A DNA stretch of 64,000 nucleotides, taken from the NCBI RefSeq assembly GCF_000175615.1, contig NZ_ACVO01000017.1, forward strand, positions 186,001 through 250,000, given 5' to 3'. A program made the translations under genes and the position numbers. Source of the stretch: Rothia mucilaginosa ATCC 25296. Lineage in GTDB: Bacteria; Actinomycetota; Actinomycetes; Actinomycetales; Micrococcaceae. How positions within the stretch are numbered: position 1 is the first letter of the stretch; each line of letters begins with the position of its first letter. This document shows, in pieces, positions 12,601 to 21,592 of the stretch. Below the pieces are notes generated by a model. The model searched no databases. It saw only the letters and a program-made list of their open reading frames with translations, and was not told where the DNA came from.

Positions 12601-13748
12601 TGCGCATGGACGAGGACGCCTACACCGGCTACGCCCGCACGCTAGGCCGTACCGTTGACGAATTCGCGGGCGAGCAGTCCGCCCCCGAAGGCTGGGGTGC
12701 GCTCCTGCTGGACGAGGCGCAATTCGTCAAAAACACCGGCACCCGCGCCTGGTCCATCGCCCGCGCAATGCCCGCACGCACCAAGATTGCGATGACCGGC
12801 ACGCCCATCGAGAACAACCTCATGGAGCTGTGGGCGTTGCTGGCGATTGTGGCGGACGGTCTGTTCCCTTCCGCCCGTGCGTTCCGTGACTTGTACGCTC
12901 GCCCGGCGGAATCCGGCGAGGACCCGGCGCACGCCGCGGCGACGGCTACTCGTCTGCGCCGGCGCATCCGCCCGATTATGTTGCGCCGTACCAAGGAGCT
13001 GGTGGCGGCGGAGCTTCCGGCGAAGAACGATACGCGCGTGAACCTACCGCTGGCTCCCGGTCACCGCCGCATCTATGACACTCACTTGCAGCGTGAACGC
13101 CAGAAGGTGCTGGGTCTGCTGGAGGATATGGATAAGAACCGGTTCACGATCTTCCAGTCGCTGACTCTGCTACGCCGCCTGGCGCTTGATGCCGCGCTGA
13201 TTGATCCGGACGCCTACGCCGGGGTGTCGTCGGTCAAGCGCGACTACCTGGTTCAGCAGCTACCCGATCTGCTCGAGAAGGGCCACCGTGTGCTGGTGTT
13301 CAGCCAGTTCACCGGCTATCTCAAGAGCATTTCGGTGCGCTTGGCTGAGGAGGGCATCGGCCACCTGTACCTGGACGGTTCGACCCGCAACCGCGCCGAG
13401 GTTATTGAGGCGTTCACGAGCGGTCAGGAGCCGGTGTTCCTCATTTCGCTCAAGGCTGGCGGTTTCGGTCTGAACCTGACCGAGGCGGATCACGTGTTCA
13501 TCATGGATCCGTGGTGGAACCCCGCCGCTGAGCAGCAGGCAGTGGACCGTATTCACCGCATCGGCCAGGACAAGGAGGTGCACGTCTACCGCCTGGTCGC
13601 CGAGGGCACGATTGAGGAGAAGGTCATGCAGCTCAAGGAGTCGAAGGCCGCGCTCTTCGATGCGGTGGTCGGTGAGGGCGAGTTCGCCTCCGCGGCGGTG
13701 ACGGCTGAGGATGTGCGCGAGCTCTTTGCGCCGGCTGTCGAGCGGTAG
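9642..13748 (+). CDS. SWIM zinc-finger SNF2-family ATPase
   Basis: About 1368 residues from GTG 9642; an in-frame ATG at 9594 lacks a ribosome-binding site, whereas a GATAAT box ends 6 nt before the GTG. The N-terminal SWIM finger has the C-x-C-xn-C-x-H pattern in CTCTVLTDCKH. The C-terminal ~500 residues hold a full SNF2 motor: Walker A DDMGLGKT, DEAQ box LLLDEAQFVKN, MTGTPIENNLMELW, VFSQF, SLKAGGFGLNLTEA and AVDRIHRIGQ. The middle is Ala/Glu-rich and unique. Such proteins remodel protein-DNA complexes; the specific role here is unknown. The gene stands alone. Confidence 0.93.
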   Translation: MSANNPFPEIPVTVPQIIRQAGHRTYQRGVAYQRNREVIRYSYDEDERTLTGLVNGSTIIPYEVTIRFFPAVSGSATFTARCTCTVLTDCKHAVALMLTALDRASVAKKALSEHPGPVGVPGAAAKDAAEAKGSADSKSADVAEAKKAADPLAALRASGALTTAAKLPAPDAAATEHEDAQGSFALNELGASPGLQAEASTTKISAWRRDLSSVLSARQDLAGIDSMRVSGALDFSLSVSGSYARGRNMPGATPSINLLARPLMASKTGRWIKGGLSWETFASSVGGPVGRHEIYPEHERFFAELYSIARPWQNMYSSHRDWISISASASTLLWDVLARAEDIGLPLLVNGREVNYAVLSPAQVRLHAAASEEKHAEGTGLQLQAALSWEGREGELLRQLWLPAVHCHPIGTPRTGFFALGGLAQQEYEQAAKAVHWKTARPGALDEVGRESFVQKTAQKDAQEAPTEPSTPNINPAQGERVRYSPAVPELPEGVELALIPLVEPLDAASESLISAGTVHIPAAERATFQKEYLPALSRSIPSLTPDPALALPRVKPPHLVLDISFDEQVRHDAQLSWHWEYPLNPFAEDSAEEASAQEASTQNPAAGSDVQSLPVFGYPGEEGGEVRDERFEARVLRSVRAILAAHPALSGLEERRIEGWETRELLSAILPKLRRVSAVQVRFIGTPPQFVEATDALIEITVSEGNSRDWFGLGIAVKVNNWTVPFAQIFEALDRGADRILLGNGTYFSLRRPEFKTLRTLIAEARELDDAGGELRINRHQAGLFSELESLAASVHTTARWDAQVRSLLQLVEGLEDAEESAEENPEKGIEKALDKGAQDSPALQKTSRRVIAQRPVPAGLQATLRPYQVEGFQWLSFLYEQRLGGILADDMGLGKTVQALALLAHAIEEHRAASERAAERGESVEPFAPFLVVAPTSVITNWAAEAERFLPEAKVVTITETTAGKTPLAERVAGAHLVLTSYTLLRMDEDAYTGYARTLGRTVDEFAGEQSAPEGWGALLLDEAQFVKNTGTRAWSIARAMPARTKIAMTGTPIENNLMELWALLAIVADGLFPSARAFRDLYARPAESGEDPAHAAATATRLRRRIRPIMLRRTKELVAAELPAKNDTRVNLPLAPGHRRIYDTHLQRERQKVLGLLEDMDKNRFTIFQSLTLLRRLALDAALIDPDAYAGVSSVKRDYLVQQLPDLLEKGHRVLVFSQFTGYLKSISVRLAEEGIGHLYLDGSTRNRAEVIEAFTSGQEPVFLISLKAGGFGLNLTEADHVFIMDPWWNPAAEQQAVDRIHRIGQDKEVHVYRLVAEGTIEEKVMQLKESKAALFDAVVGEGEFASAAVTAEDVRELFAPAVER

Positions 13749-13785
13749 CCGCCTTCGAGTCTGAGCGGTAGCCGCCCTCGAGCCT
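13740..13785 (+). repeat. 23-bp tandem duplication across the SNF2 stop
   Basis: Two adjacent 23-bp units (13740-13762 and 13763-13785), each starting GAGCGGTAGCCGCC and differing at two positions. The stop codon lies inside the first unit. Confidence 0.7.
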
Positions 13786-13945
13786 GAGGAGGTGTCTGGC
13801 GCCCGTCATTTTTGTCATTTGGTTACGCCTCCGGCTAGATTCACGCCCGATTCTGGCCCGGCTCTTCTCAACGGGGGCTCTGAGGCGTAGCCTTGAAAGA
13901 CTACTTACGGAGGCGCCGCCTCCCCATAAATTCCGAAGGAGCATC

Positions 13946-14782
13946 ATGAGCTACAACGTACCCAACGTAAAGTTCAACGACGGCCGATCCATTCCGCAGC
14001 TGGGCTACGGCGTGTGGCAGGTTGAGGACGAGGTCGCCGAGAAGGTTGTGGGCACCGCCCTGGAGATCGGCTACCGCCACATCGACACCGCCGCCATTTA
14101 CGGCAACGAGGCGGGCGTGGGCCGTGCTATCGCTAACTCCGACGTGGCTCGCGAGGACATCTTCCTCACCACTAAGCTGTGGAACTCCGACCAGGGCTAC
14201 GAGAGCGCTTTTGAGGCGTTCGAGGCGTCCCTGGAGAAGCTGGGCACCGACTACGTTGACCTGTACCTGATTCACTGGGCTAAGCCGCAGCAGGGCCTGT
14301 ACCTGGATTCCTGGCGTGCGCTGATTGAGCTGCAGAAGCAGGGTAAGGTTCGTTCGATTGGTGTTTCGAACTTCCCCGAGGAGCAGCTGCGCGAGATTAT
14401 CGAGGAGACCGGCGTGGTTCCGGTCATCCACCAGATTGAGCTGCACCCCTACTTCTCGCAGGAGGCGCTGCGCGCCGTGCACGCCGAGTACGGCATCGCG
14501 ACTCAGGCGTGGAGCCCGCTGGGTAACGGTAGCGACCTGCTGCAGAACCCCGTGCTGGCTGAGATTGCGGAGCGCCACGGCGCAACCCCCGCGCAGGTCG
14601 TGCTGGCGTGGCATCTGGCTAAGGGCACCGTGGCTATCCCGAAGTCTGTGACCCCCTCCCGCATTGAGGAGAACCTGGCGTCGGTGAACGTGAAGCTGAC
14701 CGCCGAGGACATCGCGGCTGTGGATGCGCTTTCCACCCCCGAGGGTCGTATTGGCGCTGACCCGGCGAACATCGACTTCTAA
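13946..14782 (+). CDS. Aldo/keto reductase (2,5-diketo-D-gluconate reductase type)
   Basis: A 278-residue NADPH-dependent aldo/keto reductase. The catalytic tetrad is visible: D47 in GYRHIDTA, Y52 in AIYGNE, K77 in TTKLW and H110 in YLIHW. The cofactor-binding C-terminal part contains IPKSVTPSRIEENL. It reduces aldehydes or ketones in the cytoplasm; the substrate cannot be read from the sequence. The ATG follows GAAGGAGCATC, a strong ribosome-binding site. It is a single gene with a strong terminator. Confidence 0.93.
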   Translation: MSYNVPNVKFNDGRSIPQLGYGVWQVEDEVAEKVVGTALEIGYRHIDTAAIYGNEAGVGRAIANSDVAREDIFLTTKLWNSDQGYESAFEAFEASLEKLGTDYVDLYLIHWAKPQQGLYLDSWRALIELQKQGKVRSIGVSNFPEEQLREIIEETGVVPVIHQIELHPYFSQEALRAVHAEYGIATQAWSPLGNGSDLLQNPVLAEIAERHGATPAQVVLAWHLAKGTVAIPKSVTPSRIEENLASVNVKLTAEDIAAVDALSTPEGRIGADPANIDF

Positions 14783-14820
14783 GGTGTAGCTCGGGCGTAT
14801 AGCTCGATATACACCTGAAT

Positions 14821-14860
14821 AAAGCCCCGACAGGCACGGATAGTGCTTGTCGGGGCTTTT
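14821..14860. terminator. Bidirectional terminator between the reductase gene and tex
   Basis: A 17-bp stem (AAAGCCCCGACAGGCAC with its near-complement at 14843-14859) followed by a T-run; the A-run on the other side makes it usable by tex as well. Confidence 0.88.
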
Positions 14861-14951
14861 GTGCGCTCTTGCGGGAGCTAAGGTTTTAGAGAATGCTCAT
14901 TCGTGGATTGCTCAATAAGTCGGCGACCACTCTGTATCTAGCTCTCCCCCG

Positions 14952-17498
14952 CTAGTTCTCGTCCTCTACCAGCAGGGAGAGGGAGATGCGGCGGCGCACC
15001 GGGTCGACCTCCACCACGCGCACCTGCACGATGTCGCCGCTGCGCACAATATCGTGCGGGTTCGCCACGTAGCCGCGGCTCATCTGCGAGATGTGCACGA
15101 GGCCGTCCTGGTGCACGCCAATATCCACGAACGCGCCGAATGCCGCCACGTTCGAGACGGTGCCCTCGAGCACCATGCCGGGGCGCACGTCCTCGAAATG
15201 GGAGACGGACTCGGAGAAGCGGGCGGTGCGGAAGCTACCGCGCGGGTCCAGGCCGGGGCGGCGCAGCTCGGCGAAGATGTCCTCGACCGTGTACACGCCG
15301 GCGGTGGCTTCCGTGCTCTCCGGCAGGTGGCCGTCCTGTTCGTGGCTGCCCTGCACGTAGTCGGCTGGGTTTAGCCCGGCAAGCGGGTCGGTTCCGTCTG
15401 AGGTACCCAGGGCGCCGGCAACCCAGTGGGCGCCGTTGCGTGCCTGCGCGTCGGCAATAATGCGGCGCGCGAGCGGGTACGCTTCCGGGTGCACGGCGGA
15501 GGCGTCCAGCGGCTCCTCACCGCCGCGGATGCGGATGAATCCTGCCGCCTGGCGGAAGGTTTTCGCGCCCAGTCGCGGCACGTTCAGCAGCTGCTGACGG
15601 TTCGCGAAGGCGCCGTGTTCGGTGCGGTATGCGACGATGCGTTCGGCGGTTGCGGTGCCCACTCCCGCCACGTGCGCGAGCAGCTGCACGGAGGCGCTGT
15701 TGAGGTTCACGCCCACGGCGTTCACGCAGTCTTCGACGGTGTCGTTGAGAGCGCGGCGCAGGGCGGCGGGCGGCACGTCGTGCTGATACTGGCCCACACC
15801 GATGGACTGCGGGTCGATTTTGACGAGCTCGGCGAGCGGGTCCTGCAGGCGGCGTGCAATGGAGACGGCGCCGCGCACGGTTACGTCGTAGTCGGGCAGT
15901 TCGGCGGCGGCCAGGGCGGAGGCGGAGTAGACGGAGGCGCCCGCCTCCGAGACGGTCACCTTCTGGGGTGCTTCTGCGCCTTCATCGCGCAGGGTGCGGA
16001 TTAGTTCGCTGGCGAGCTTGTCGGTTTCGCGGCTTGCGGTGCCGTTGCCAATGGCGATGAGTTCCACGCTGTGCTCGCGGCAGGCGGCGGCGAGCTCGCG
16101 CAGTGCTTCTGCCCACTGGTTGCGCGGGGCGTGCGGGTAGACGGTGCCCACGCGCAGCGGCTCACCGGTGCCGTCGACTACGGCGTATTTCACGCCGTGG
16201 CGCAGGCCCGGGTCCAGGCCGAGGGTGGTCTTGTGTCCGGCGGGTGCGGCGAGCAGAATATCGCGTAGGTTGGAGGCGAACACCTCGGTCGCGTGCTGTG
16301 CGGCGGCGTCGAGTAGCTGGTGGCGGATGCGTTCGGCAAGGCGCGGGCGCAGGTGGCTACGCCATGCGGTGCGCACGGTGGCGGCGAGCCAGCCGAGTAC
16401 GCGGTCTTCGTCGTCGACGGTGTTGAGCACCTGCACGGGGATGCGTAGCGCGGCGGCGACTTCACGCTCGTATGCAGAACGGACGTTCTCGTAATTTTCG
16501 GCGGCAGCCTCAGCTTCGGCGCGGGCGGCACCACGCAGGCGGCTAAGCGCCACGGGGGCGGGTGCCACATCCACCTTGAGGCGCACCACACCGGCATCCT
16601 TGGCGCGGTGCAGCGCCAGCACGCGGTGCGGCGGAATGGAACGAATACGGTCCGAGAAAGCGAAATAGTCGGAGAACTTCGCACCAATGCTTTCCTGACC
16701 GGCAATCACGCGAGACTCAATCACGCCGCTTTCACGCAGGCGCTTGAGGAGCTTTTCGCTCAGCACCGGGTCGGTGAGGGCGCGGTCAACCAGAATCGCG
16801 CGGGCACCGTCGAGGGCCTCTTCGGCGCTGTGAATCTGCAGGGCTTCGTCCGCCTCTGCAACCTCAATGCTCTCGTCTTCGTCATCTTCGGTGCCGTCGG
16901 TAATGTACGCGGCGGCGATGGCGTGCGCCTCAGCGAGGGGCACCTCCAGCAGGTCTTCGACGAGGGAATCAAGCCCGGCGGCACGCGCCATCTGGGCGCG
17001 GGTCACACGCTCGCTGCGGTACGGGGCGTAGATGGCGTTCACGTCTGCGATAGTGGCGGCGTTCATGAGCGAGGAACGCAGCTGCAGCAGGGTGAGCGGG
17101 TCGATGAGGCCTTCGTCGGCGCGTTCGGTGAGCGCTTCGAGCACGCGGTTGCGGCGCTCTTCGAGGGCGCGGAGCTGGCCCAGGCGCGACTGGATGGTGC
17201 GCAGCTGGGTGTCGGTGAGGGCGCCCGTTGCTTCTTTGCGGTAGCGGGCGATGAAGGGTACGGAGTTGTCGGCGTCGAGCAGCGCCACGGCTGCGCGGAT
17301 GCGGTGCGGCGCGATGCCGGTTTCTATGGCGAGCGCGTTGATGAGGTGCTCGGCAGGCTGCTCAGTCTTGCCGCCGGTTTCGTGTTTTTCGCGGTGTGCG
17401 GCGCTGCTGGGTTCGTTGCCGGCGGCGCTGCTGGGCGCGGGGTGTGCAGGTCGATCCACGCGCGGGCGGATGCTGCTCGGGAGAGGGTGTTCGCTCAT
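14952..17498 (-). CDS. tex: Tex-family S1 RNA-binding protein
   Basis: About 848 residues. It has a Tex N-terminal helical domain, a YqgF/RNase H-like domain beginning TLGLDPGLRHGVKYAVVDG, paired helix-hairpin-helix motifs (VAGVGTATAERIVAYR and VPRLGAKTFRQAAGF) and a C-terminal S1 domain (GTVSNVAAFGAFVDIGVH with DGLVHISQMS). Tex proteins bind nucleic acid and associate with transcription. The start is uncertain: ATG 17498 has GGAAGG directly against it, while ATG 17531 has no ribosome-binding site. The S1 domain ends at the very C-terminus as usual. Confidence 0.95.
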   Translation of the reverse strand: MSEHPLPSSIRPRVDRPAHPAPSSAAGNEPSSAAHREKHETGGKTEQPAEHLINALAIETGIAPHRIRAAVALLDADNSVPFIARYRKEATGALTDTQLRTIQSRLGQLRALEERRNRVLEALTERADEGLIDPLTLLQLRSSLMNAATIADVNAIYAPYRSERVTRAQMARAAGLDSLVEDLLEVPLAEAHAIAAAYITDGTEDDEDESIEVAEADEALQIHSAEEALDGARAILVDRALTDPVLSEKLLKRLRESGVIESRVIAGQESIGAKFSDYFAFSDRIRSIPPHRVLALHRAKDAGVVRLKVDVAPAPVALSRLRGAARAEAEAAAENYENVRSAYEREVAAALRIPVQVLNTVDDEDRVLGWLAATVRTAWRSHLRPRLAERIRHQLLDAAAQHATEVFASNLRDILLAAPAGHKTTLGLDPGLRHGVKYAVVDGTGEPLRVGTVYPHAPRNQWAEALRELAAACREHSVELIAIGNGTASRETDKLASELIRTLRDEGAEAPQKVTVSEAGASVYSASALAAAELPDYDVTVRGAVSIARRLQDPLAELVKIDPQSIGVGQYQHDVPPAALRRALNDTVEDCVNAVGVNLNSASVQLLAHVAGVGTATAERIVAYRTEHGAFANRQQLLNVPRLGAKTFRQAAGFIRIRGGEEPLDASAVHPEAYPLARRIIADAQARNGAHWVAGALGTSDGTDPLAGLNPADYVQGSHEQDGHLPESTEATAGVYTVEDIFAELRRPGLDPRGSFRTARFSESVSHFEDVRPGMVLEGTVSNVAAFGAFVDIGVHQDGLVHISQMSRGYVANPHDIVRSGDIVQVRVVEVDPVRRRISLSLLVEDEN

Positions 17499-17910
17499 CC
17501 TTCCAGTTTCGCATATTTCGCCGCGGCTCATGGGTTGGCCGGTAATGCTGAGAAAAGAGTCAGCGCGGGGCGTATTTTGCTCGCCTGTGCGGGTGCGGGT
17601 AAGCGTATTTTTCTATCGCATCTTCTAGTGCAGATTACGAGTCTTTACGCACATTTTGCCCTGTGGGTGCGCTAAATATTGTCATCTTTCCGTAAGAAAC
17701 CGTGTTAGGGGTTCACATATTTGAATAGTGCTTAGTTTCAGCGATAAATTTAGATAAAAGAGCATATTTTTTGAAAAAATATCTCTTATTCGTGCAGATA
17801 AGGGGTGGCCTCACACCACGCAAACGCCCTTATCTGCGTGCACACATTCAGGGTTTCGGCGGCACGGTACGACAAGGTGCCGCCACATCCCGCAGATGAA
17901 AGAGGGACCC
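17499..17910. other. Divergent intergenic region tex / HNH-repeat gene
   Basis: About 410 bp, AT-rich from 17690 to 17800. It should contain the promoters of both divergent genes. I could not assign hexamers with confidence and see no RNA gene. Confidence 0.3.
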
Positions 17911-19515
17911 ATGCGCGAACAAGCCGCGCTATCAAACGCGCCGGAGGGCTACTTAGATTTTCACGACGAGTACGCGGAACTCATCGCCGAACTCGCCGCG
18001 CTGGGGTTCACCCCTACCCAGGTTCTCCGCCGCCTCAACTTTCTGTACCCGCACATCAACAAGAAGTACCTGAACTATGCGCTGAGCTCCGGCATCTGGC
18101 AGTTTGGCCCGGTCACGGCAGACGCCCCGAGCTACACGGTGCTCGCATGTGGCCTCTGGTACGTTTTCGCGGAAGCCTACGATCTGCCTCCGGAGCCCGA
18201 GTACGCGGCGCTGATTCTTGATTGCGATATTATTCACGACCTGCCGTCCGCGCTGGAGGCACGCCACTTCAACAATGAAGACATTGCGCACGTTCTGGCG
18301 AAGATTGGTGCAACGCTCAAGTACCTTGCCGCACACCCCTACTCCCAGCTGGAGGAAGAAGCCTACGCGCAGACCCTCGAGGACATCCGGTTGCGCGGCT
18401 TGGAAGAAATCGGCACCGAGGGCGGTAGCCTGTACACCCTGCTTGCCGCCAGCATGGAGGGCGAATCGGCGTGGCCGGCACCGGTTCAGACCGTCAACGA
18501 TTACCTCGGCGACGGCGACTGGTCCCTGGGCATGCTCCGCACCGGCATCTACCCGGCAGAAGCGCTCGAGAACGAGTGGTATATCGACGCCGCGGCGGTA
18601 CCCGAGGATTTTGCGCCGAAGACTCTGAGCCTCTTTTTGAGCTATTGCGCCCGCTACGACCGCGAGCCGACGGCGCTGAACTACGGCTACTGGTCTACCA
18701 TTCCCACGCTCATTGAGCAGGTGCCGCCCCTGGGTGCGGTACGCGCCAAGTTCGGCTCCTGGCAGACAACCCTGCATCGCGGACGCACGCAGATTGCCCG
18801 CGAGCTACGCCTGTGGACGAGGAACGAAGCCAACGTAGCTGCCGTGGAGGCGAGCGCCACTGAGTCGAACGAGGCCGAGGCGAGCGCCGCTGAGGAGCTT
18901 GAGCTCCTCGACGCTGAGCTGACTAACGCTGAGCTGACTAACGCTGAACTCACCGATGCAGAACTAGCAGAGCCGGATACCCCGGACGGCTCCCCTGCGG
19001 GCGCTCCCGCAGAATCGGCAGAACCCGCACGTCTGAGCGCCCGCGAACTCACCGAGCAGGGCATCGGCGTGGTGCAGACCGCCCACACCGACCTGGCGGC
19101 GTACCACCGCACCCAGTGGGAGCAGACGGTGGAGGTCTTCGGCGAACGCCTCGCGCAGCTTGCCTGGAACCGCCGCCTGAGCACCTACTACTTCTTCGAC
19201 GGAGCCTGCCTGGAAGACGCCGACCCGACCCCCGTGGTGACGGTTTTCCGTTCCCCCACCGGCTTCCTCTGCGAGCTTGAACCCACCGTCGAGGCGCTGC
19301 CCGCCTTCGACCCGGAGTTCCTACAGGAGCACGGCTGGAGGCACCCGGTACCGGTGCATGCGCTGTGGAACCTGCACGCGCTCGACCCGCTGGAGGCAGC
19401 TGCCGCCGTCATTGAGGCGATGCGTTCCGGTTGCGGTTGTGAACGCTGGGATTTCTACCGCACCGATGATGACAACGACCCGCTTGCCGAAGAGGCTGAG
19501 GTGGCGCCCCTCTAA
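17911..19515 (+). CDS. Unknown protein with an HNH-associated DNA-binding repeat
   Basis: A 534-residue protein. The ATG at 17911 is chosen over the in-frame ATG at 17896 because AGAGGGA lies correctly upstream. Residues ~230-290 carry a pattern like the homing-endonuclease-associated (HNH) repeat: LSLFLSYCARYDREPTALNY, ending in KFGSWQTTLHRG (the family ends F-G-S-W-x-x-A-L-x-x-x-G). An acidic linker with repeated ELTNA units follows, then an unrecognised C-terminal domain rich in aromatic residues. No nuclease motif is seen. It may bind DNA; the function is unknown. Confidence 0.6.
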   Translation: MREQAALSNAPEGYLDFHDEYAELIAELAALGFTPTQVLRRLNFLYPHINKKYLNYALSSGIWQFGPVTADAPSYTVLACGLWYVFAEAYDLPPEPEYAALILDCDIIHDLPSALEARHFNNEDIAHVLAKIGATLKYLAAHPYSQLEEEAYAQTLEDIRLRGLEEIGTEGGSLYTLLAASMEGESAWPAPVQTVNDYLGDGDWSLGMLRTGIYPAEALENEWYIDAAAVPEDFAPKTLSLFLSYCARYDREPTALNYGYWSTIPTLIEQVPPLGAVRAKFGSWQTTLHRGRTQIARELRLWTRNEANVAAVEASATESNEAEASAAEELELLDAELTNAELTNAELTDAELAEPDTPDGSPAGAPAESAEPARLSARELTEQGIGVVQTAHTDLAAYHRTQWEQTVEVFGERLAQLAWNRRLSTYYFFDGACLEDADPTPVVTVFRSPTGFLCELEPTVEALPAFDPEFLQEHGWRHPVPVHALWNLHALDPLEAAAAVIEAMRSGCGCERWDFYRTDDDNDPLAEEAEVAPL

Positions 19516-19527
19516 GCGCACTCCCCC

Positions 19528-19571
19528 GAGCCTCTCGGGTTCATCTCTAGAGCCTCTCGGATTCATCCCTG
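19528..19571 (+). repeat. 22-bp tandem duplication
   Basis: Two 22-bp units (19528-19549 and 19550-19571) starting GAGCCTCTCGG, just after the stop of the HNH-repeat gene. Confidence 0.65.
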
Positions 19572-19580
19572 GAGACAGCG

Positions 19581-19627
19581 AAAGCCCGCGTCCCCGCTCC
19601 CTGAGAGGAGCAGGTGACGCGGGCTTT
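19581..19627. terminator. Bidirectional terminator
   Basis: The arms AAAGCCCGCGTC (19581-19592) and GACGCGGGCTTT (19616-19627) are perfect complements between convergent genes. Confidence 0.85.
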
Positions 19628-19679
19628 ACGCGTACGCTGATAGCCGGTACTGGCAACCAGTATGGCTTAGCGTGGGTGT

Positions 19680-21155
19680 TTAGCGTGCCGAGAAAATCTC
19701 GGACGCCTCCACAATCGCAATCTGCGCGGTGCGGGTCGAGATTGCTTCGTGGCGGCGGGCATCAGCGCGGCGTTTGAAGACCCAGCCGATACCCAGAATC
19801 ACGAACCAGACGGGCATCGCGAGCAGACCCATGAGGGTTTCCTCGTTCATGGTCAGCACACCAATGGTGAAAGCGAAGAACGCCAGCGACAGCCACGCGG
19901 AGAAACGGCCGCCGGGCAGACGGAACTTCGACTTCTTGTGGCGCGAGGGGAACTTCTTGCGGTACATCAGGTAGCTGACCATAATCATGGCCCACGCAAA
20001 AATCACGAGCACCGCAGCCACGGTGGTGACCAGGTTGAACGCACGAGAGATCGAGTCGCCCGCGTAGAGCAGCACAATCGAGGACAGCAGCATGACGGCG
20101 GAAAGGAACAGCGCGTTACGCGGCACACCGTTCTTGGAAATCTTGCCCAGGAACTGCGGTGCACTGCGCTCGCGTGCCAGGCCGAATGCCATACGCGAGG
20201 TGGAGAAGATACCGGAGTTCGCCGAGGAGGTCGCGCTGGTAATCACCACGAAGTTGATGATGTGCGCGGCGATACCCAGGCCCGCCAGAGTGAACATGGC
20301 GACGAAGGGACTCTTATCGGGGCTGACCAGGCGCCAGGGGGTGACCATCAGGATGACGGCGAGCGCGCCCACGTAGAAGACCATAATACGTACCGGCACG
20401 GCGTTAATTGCCTTGGGCAGGGTCTTTTCGGGGTCCTGGGTTTCTGCGGCGGTGGTACCGACGAGCTCGGAGCCCATGAACGCGAAGACGGCAATCTGGA
20501 ATGCACCGAGGAAGCCAATCAGGTGGTTGGGGAACATTCCGCCGTCGTTCCAGAGGTTTGCAACGGATGCCTGCGCACCACTGGGCGAGGTGAAGCCGAC
20601 GGCGATCATGCCGCCGCCAACGATAATCAGGGCGACGATGGCGACGATCTTAATCATGGAGAACCAGAATTCGATTTCGCCGAAGTTCTTCACGGAGACC
20701 AGGTTCAGGGTCAGCAACACGCCGATGACAGCGAGCGCCGGGATCCATGCCTGCAGGTCAGGCCACCACATGTGCAGGTAGCCGACGATTGCGATGATAT
20801 CCGCGACGGCGGTGACCACCCACATGAACCAGTAGGACCAGCCGAGGAAGAAGCCCGCCATGGGGCCGACGAGGTCGGTGGTGAAGTCAGAGAATGACTT
20901 GTACCTCAGGTTGGAGAGCAGAATCTCGCCCATAGCTCGCAGTACCAGGAAGATGACGGCGCCGATGAGCATGTACACGAAAATAACTGAGGGACCCGCC
21001 ATGGAGATGGCGCGACCGGAGCCCATGAACAGGCCGGTACCGATGGCACCGCCGATTGCGATGAGCTGGATGTGGCGGTTGCTTAGACCGCGGTGCAGTC
21101 GCTCTCCCTGTTCGGGAGCTTTAGGATTCAGGCTGACGTTGTTCTGTTCAGTCAC
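19680..21155 (-). CDS. APC amino acid permease, CycA-like (copy 1)
   Basis: A 491-residue, 12-helix amino acid/proton symporter. The segment NRHIQLIAIGGAIGTGLFMG and the AGPSVIFVYMLIG helix closely follow the D-serine/D-alanine/glycine transporter CycA as I remember it, as do FWFSMIKIVAIVALIIVG and SSANSGIFSTSRM. GTG at 21155 has AGAGGA upstream. A close paralogue lies about 440 bp upstream on the same strand. The substrate is inferred from similarity; glycine, alanine or serine is most likely. Confidence 0.9.
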   Translation of the reverse strand: MTEQNNVSLNPKAPEQGERLHRGLSNRHIQLIAIGGAIGTGLFMGSGRAISMAGPSVIFVYMLIGAVIFLVLRAMGEILLSNLRYKSFSDFTTDLVGPMAGFFLGWSYWFMWVVTAVADIIAIVGYLHMWWPDLQAWIPALAVIGVLLTLNLVSVKNFGEIEFWFSMIKIVAIVALIIVGGGMIAVGFTSPSGAQASVANLWNDGGMFPNHLIGFLGAFQIAVFAFMGSELVGTTAAETQDPEKTLPKAINAVPVRIMVFYVGALAVILMVTPWRLVSPDKSPFVAMFTLAGLGIAAHIINFVVITSATSSANSGIFSTSRMAFGLARERSAPQFLGKISKNGVPRNALFLSAVMLLSSIVLLYAGDSISRAFNLVTTVAAVLVIFAWAMIMVSYLMYRKKFPSRHKKSKFRLPGGRFSAWLSLAFFAFTIGVLTMNEETLMGLLAMPVWFVILGIGWVFKRRADARRHEAISTRTAQIAIVEASEIFSAR

Positions 21156-21522
21156 GACGTCCTCTTTTCAGCGGTTGTACCCCGTACCGCATGTGCCGTT
21201 ACTGGAATAAGAATCGCTAGATCGCAGCAGGCACGGTCACTGTATGAATATGCGGCCATTAGCTTGCGGGGCGTCCCCGGATTTCGGGGCGAGGCTGGGT
21301 CTCTATCAAATACCGCGCGGCATTCGGAAGTGTCACGCTATCGATTGACGCGGAGTTTTTCTGAGAGCTCTCACAGCTACTTGGATAGTTATTCTACAGG
21401 TGTTAAGTGCAAGAAAACAGGATTTACGGCAAAAATGTGACCTATTTCTATTATTTACATCATATCAAGCGACGTAAAAAATGCCGCCCGGAACGTAAAC
21501 AGGCAGGCACGAGGGCACGAGA

Positions 21523-21565
21523 AAGCCCCGCCTCCGCATCCCAAAAGAATGCAGAAACGGGGCTT
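21523..21565 (-). terminator. Terminator after cycA-like copy 2
   Basis: The outer arms AAGCCCCG and CGGGGCTT contain an inner GCAT/ATGC stem. It lies immediately after the stop of the second permease gene and separates the two paralogues. Confidence 0.7.
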
Positions 21566-21592
21566 ACCAACAGCGCCGCAGAAAGAACAGAA

